Source: Leifsonia virtsii (GTDB lineage Bacteria; Actinomycetota; Actinomycetes; Actinomycetales; Microbacteriaceae). From it: 64,000 bases of DNA. The position numbers and the translations under genes are program-made. This document shows positions 61,359 to 64,000 of the stretch, piece after piece. Each line of letters begins with the position of its first letter. Position 1 is the first letter of the stretch. Under the pieces are notes generated by a model that had not been told where the DNA came from, did no database searches, and saw nothing but the letters and a program-made list of their open reading frames with translations. The stretch is taken from the NCBI RefSeq assembly GCF_030433675.1, contig NZ_JAROCB010000005.1:392234-456233 (forward strand), read 5' to 3'.

Positions 61359-62398
61359 CCCTTCGCTCCCTTCTGCTGGTCCTCCTGCGTTCTGACCACG
61401 TTCGTCCCGAGTATCCGGACGAAGATGAACGCGATCAGGAAGATGATGATGAACGTGATGGTCGACAGGGCGGCTGCACTGTTGAACCCTTGCCTGATCT
61501 GATCGACGACGAGGATGGAGAGGGTCGTCGTCGCGTGGCCGGTTCCGCCTCCGCCGCCGGTGAGGATCTGCGGCAGGTCGTAGATGCGGAGCGCGTCGAG
61601 CACGCGGAACAGGATGGCGACCATGAGCGCCGGCTTCAGCAGCGGCATGGTCACCCGCCAGAAGCGCTGCCAGGTGCTCGCGCCGTCCATCTTCGCCGCC
61701 TCGTAGACGTCCTCCGGGATCAGCTGGAGGCCGGCCAGGATGAGCAGCGCCATGAACGGCGTCGTCTTCCAGGTGTCGGCGATGATGACCGCGAACCGGG
61801 ACGCCCACTCGTCCGAGGTCCACAGGATGCGGGCCCCGATGAGGGCGTTGGCGACGCCGGCGACCGAGAAGATGAAGAACCACAGCTTCGCGGTGACGGC
61901 GGTGGGGATGGCCCACGGGATGAGGATGGCCGCGCGGACGAAGCCGCGGCCGCGGAAGGCGCGGTTCATGATGAGCGCGAACCAGAGCCCGAGCAGCGTC
62001 TCCAGGATCACGGTGGTCACGGTGAAGAAGAAGGTGACGAAGACCGAGCTCCAGAACGCCGAACCGAGGTTTCCGGGCGGGCAGCTGATCGTGGTCCCGT
62101 TGGGGCCGGCGCACTGCTGGAACAGCCAGTGCGTGTAGTTCTCGAAGCCGGCGAACCCGCCCTGCACGAACAGGCCGGTGGCCGGGTCGAGGCCGGCGTC
62201 CTTCTGGAAGGACATCACGATCGCCTGCACCACCGGGTAGCCGATGACGATGGCGAGAAGGACCAGGGTCGGGAGGATGAGGTAGAGGGCCCAGCGACTC
62301 TGCTGGCGGCGGTTCTGCTTGACGCCGGCGCGGACGGGCTTCTTGCCTCCGGTGCCGGTCTGGGTGGATGAGGGGGCGACGACGTTCGACGTTGACAT
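61355..62398 (-). CDS. Carbohydrate ABC transporter permease, MalF type
   Basis: 347 residues. Basic N-terminus, first helix LILPTLVLLAIVIGYPVVQAIVM, a periplasmic insert (about 60-115), then five helices with EAA loop YEAAKMDGASTWQRFWRVTMPLL. Membrane half of the importer with the MalG-type protein. Separated from the binding-protein gene by 83 bases containing a hairpin. Confidence 0.94.
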   Translation of the reverse strand: MSTSNVVAPSSTQTGTGGKKPVRAGVKQNRRQQSRWALYLILPTLVLLAIVIGYPVVQAIVMSFQKDAGLDPATGLFVQGGFAGFENYTHWLFQQCAGPNGTTISCPPGNLGSAFWSSVFVTFFFTVTTVILETLLGLWFALIMNRAFRGRGFVRAAILIPWAIPTAVTAKLWFFIFSVAGVANALIGARILWTSDEWASRFAVIIADTWKTTPFMALLILAGLQLIPEDVYEAAKMDGASTWQRFWRVTMPLLKPALMVAILFRVLDALRIYDLPQILTGGGGGTGHATTTLSILVVDQIRQGFNSAAALSTITFIIIFLIAFIFVRILGTNVVRTQEDQQKGAKG

Positions 62399-62432
62399 GT
62401 GTGCCTCCGGGTGGGGGTCGGAAGGAGTGGGG

Positions 62433-62462
62433 CCGGGCGGCGGGAGGGTTCCCGCCGCCCGG
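62433..62462 (-). other. Intercistronic hairpin between lipoprotein and permease genes
   Basis: Perfect 12-bp stem CCGGGCGGCGGG / CCCGCCGCCCGG with a six-base loop, without T-run. Same layout as the hairpin at 4261-4289 in the other importer operon. Confidence 0.6.
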
Positions 62463-62481
62463 CAACCGATTCAGGCCGGGA

Positions 62482-63765
62482 TCAGCCGGCGCTGGCGGTG
62501 CTGATCGCCGACGCCATGTCCTTCAGCGCCTGGTCGACCGACTTGTCGCCCTTCAGGGCGGCGTAGGCGTTGTCCTGCACGGCCTTGGTGATGGCCGGGT
62601 AGAACGGGGACACCGGGCGCGGCACGGCGTTCTCGATCGACGTCTTCAGCGTCGACAGGTACGGCAGCTGGCTGTTCAGCGACGCGTCGTCGTACAGCGA
62701 GGACACGACCGGTGCGAGCGAGCCCTGGGTCACGAAGAACTTCTGCGTCTCTTCGCTCTGCAGGAACTTCAGGAACTCGAACGCGGTGGCCTTGTGCTTG
62801 GAGTACACGCTGATCGCGGCGTTGTGACCGCCCAGGCTGGAGACGCCCGGCTTGCCGTCGCTGACGCCCGGCAGCGGCGCGATCCCGAAGGTGTCCTTCA
62901 CCGTCGAGGAGCCGTCGGTCTTCGCCAGGTTGTACACGTACGGCCAGTTGCGCAGGAACATCAGCTTGCCGGCCTCGAACGCCTGCCGGCCCTGCTCCTC
63001 CTGGTAGGTGATCGCCTCGGCCGGGATCTGGCCGTTCTTGAAGCCGTCCACCAGCCGGGTCAGGCCCGCCTTCGCCTCGGGGCTGTCGACGGTGACCTTC
63101 TTGCCGTCCTCGCCGACGATGGTGCCGCCGTTGGTGTTGATCGCCTCGGCGACGTTCACCGTCAGGCCCTCGTACTGCGCGAACTGACCGGCGTAGCAGC
63201 CGATGCCCTTCGCCTTGGCGATGTCGCAGTCCTTGAGCATCTCATCCCACGTCTTCGGCGGGGACTGGACCAGGTCCTTGCGGTAGTACAGGATGCCGCC
63301 GTCGGAGGTCTGCGGGGCCGCATACTGCGTGCCGTTGTAGGTGCCCGACTTGACGGTCGGCTCGAGCAGGGCCGAGTTGTCCATCTTGAACGTGCCGGTC
63401 AGCGGCTGGAGCCAGCCCTTCGCGGCGAACTCGCCCGTCCAGACGACGTCGACGTCGACGACGTCGTAGTTGGAGTCCTTGGCCTGGAAGTGCTGCACCA
63501 GGTCGTCGTGCTGCTGGTCGGCCTGGTCGGTCTGCTCCTTGAAGGTGACCTTCTCGTCCGGGTGGGCCTTGTTCCACTTCTCGATGAGCGGGCGGACGAC
63601 GTTCGAGTTGTCCTTGCCCTGCACGTAGGTGATCGGGCCCTTGCCGTCGGTGTTCGCGCCGGCGTCGCCGCCGCCGCTTCCCGACCCGCCGCCACCGGTG
63701 CATCCAGCCAGTGCGAGACCCGCAAGGGCCACACCGGCGATCACGGAGAGACGTGCTGCTTTCAT
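62482..63765 (-). CDS. Carbohydrate-binding ABC lipoprotein (family 1)
   Basis: 427 residues. Lipoprotein signal MKAARLSVIAGVALAGLALAGC (Cys22 lipidated), Gly/Ser linker, then MalE-like two-lobe domain (ITYVQGKDNSNVVRPLIEKWNKAHPD, VDVVWTGEFAAKGWLQPL, GILYYRKDLV). Binds a sugar outside the membrane. RBS GAGGAG favours ATG63765; the frame upstream is open but lacks a site. First gene of the importer operon behind the LacI-type operator. Confidence 0.94.
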   Translation of the reverse strand: MKAARLSVIAGVALAGLALAGCTGGGGSGSGGGDAGANTDGKGPITYVQGKDNSNVVRPLIEKWNKAHPDEKVTFKEQTDQADQQHDDLVQHFQAKDSNYDVVDVDVVWTGEFAAKGWLQPLTGTFKMDNSALLEPTVKSGTYNGTQYAAPQTSDGGILYYRKDLVQSPPKTWDEMLKDCDIAKAKGIGCYAGQFAQYEGLTVNVAEAINTNGGTIVGEDGKKVTVDSPEAKAGLTRLVDGFKNGQIPAEAITYQEEQGRQAFEAGKLMFLRNWPYVYNLAKTDGSSTVKDTFGIAPLPGVSDGKPGVSSLGGHNAAISVYSKHKATAFEFLKFLQSEETQKFFVTQGSLAPVVSSLYDDASLNSQLPYLSTLKTSIENAVPRPVSPFYPAITKAVQDNAYAALKGDKSVDQALKDMASAISTASAG

Positions 63766-63835
63766 TTCACTCCTCGTTGAGCTCTTGGTGCGAGCGCGGC
63801 TGCGCCCGCCGAAACCGTACCCCTCCGTCGACTCT

Positions 63836-63868
63836 TGATGCAAGCGTTTACGTCAAGCGCTTGCATCA
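63836..63868. promoter_or_regulatory. Double LacI-type operator upstream of the sugar importer
   Basis: Inverted repeat TGATGCAAGCG-N11-CGCTTGCATCA. Inside it, CAAGCGTTTACG (63841-63852) and the perfect dyad CAAGCGCTTG (63854-63863) are two overlapping LacI-type cores 13 bases apart. The minus-strand -35 candidate TTGCAT and a -10-like TACGGT (18-base spacing) follow toward the gene. Confidence 0.7.
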
Positions 63869-63895
63869 CGGTTCGGTCACGCGTCCCGCCCCGAT

Positions 63896-63939
63896 CGAGT
63901 TGCACGTCGTGGGCGCTATTCGGCCCGAATAGCGACCAC
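63896..63939. repeat. Copy B of the 44-bp dispersed repeat
   Basis: Centre is a 21-bp palindrome CGCTATTCG-GCC-CGAATAGCG (63914-63934). Agrees with 27198-27241 at 36 of 44 bases. Lies upstream of the operator-lipoprotein region. Confidence 0.75.
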
Positions 63940-64000
63940 CCCCGGCAAAACGGCGGGGGGTGTCACCCCGCGGACGCGGAGCGGCGGGGACGGGCGGGGG
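63940..64000. other. Window end, no gene seen
   Basis: C/G-rich, with an imperfect stem (CACCCCCGGC against GGCGGGGGGTG) around AAAAC. Too close to the edge to interpret. Confidence 0.3.

Overview
The window is chromosomal DNA of a high-GC Gram-positive bacterium of the phylum Actinomycetota, most likely the family Microbacteriaceae (Leifsonia-like). Pointers are the G/C-dominated third codon positions, many GTG starts, repeated leaderless promoters (TAnnnT six or seven bases before the start codon), a tRNA-Trp-secE-nusG-rplK-rplA block near two MaoC-type dehydratase genes as in other actinobacteria, and an ECF41-type sigma factor. The family placement is inference. No phage, IS element, integrase or CRISPR array was seen.

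Layout. 1-15115: cell-wall (muropeptide) recovery island. It holds an L-Ala-D/L-Glu epimerase, a MurR/RpiR regulator and one long, tightly overlapping operon: peptide-type ABC importer (binding lipoprotein, two permeases, fused double ATPase), MurQ etherase, AnmK kinase, a beta-lactamase-fold hydrolase, a 929-residue FAD/Fe-S D-lactate-type dehydrogenase and an MFS carrier. Together these would import muropeptides, phosphorylate anhydro-MurNAc, split it into GlcNAc-6-P and D-lactate, and oxidise the lactate. 15116-15600: a self-contained unit for a 27-residue Cys-x-x-Cys peptide. 15630-17652: two MaoC dehydratases and murB. 17742-24312: Gly-rich protein, RecQ helicase with a phosphoribosyltransferase-like tail, and a PspC membrane-stress module with a PspC-histidine kinase/LuxR regulator pair. 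24438-27113: tRNA-Trp, secE, nusG, rplK, rplA.

27170-54220: a 27-kb accessory interval that separates rplKA from rplJL. It contains a secreted S53 (sedolisin) protease, acetyltransferase, two MDR oxidoreductases, a DUF998-like membrane protein, a YqaJ-type nuclease, a sugar-oxidation cluster (four Gfo/Idh/MocA dehydrogenases, two sugar-isomerase-fold proteins, ThuA-like protein, ROK regulator), MarR, DedA, epoxide hydrolase, isochorismatase-like hydrolase, pentapeptide protein plus cysteine peptidase, a MacB-type ABC exporter, an NDH-2-like oxidoreductase with its ECF41 sigma factor, and an OmpR-type two-component system.

54194-55811: rplJ leader, rplJ, rplL and a 47-codon reading frame. 55828-64000: a triple palindrome array, DoxX, a methyltransferase, MarR/MFS pair, and a LacI-regulated carbohydrate ABC importer without its own ATPase. 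The strongest items for follow-up are the D-lactate-coupled MurNAc operon, the Cys-x-x-Cys microprotein unit, the RecQ/PRT fusion, the candidate ECF41 promoter at 48806-48832, the 20-bp-periodic palindromes at 55828-55884 and the 44-bp dispersed repeat found at 27198 and 63896.
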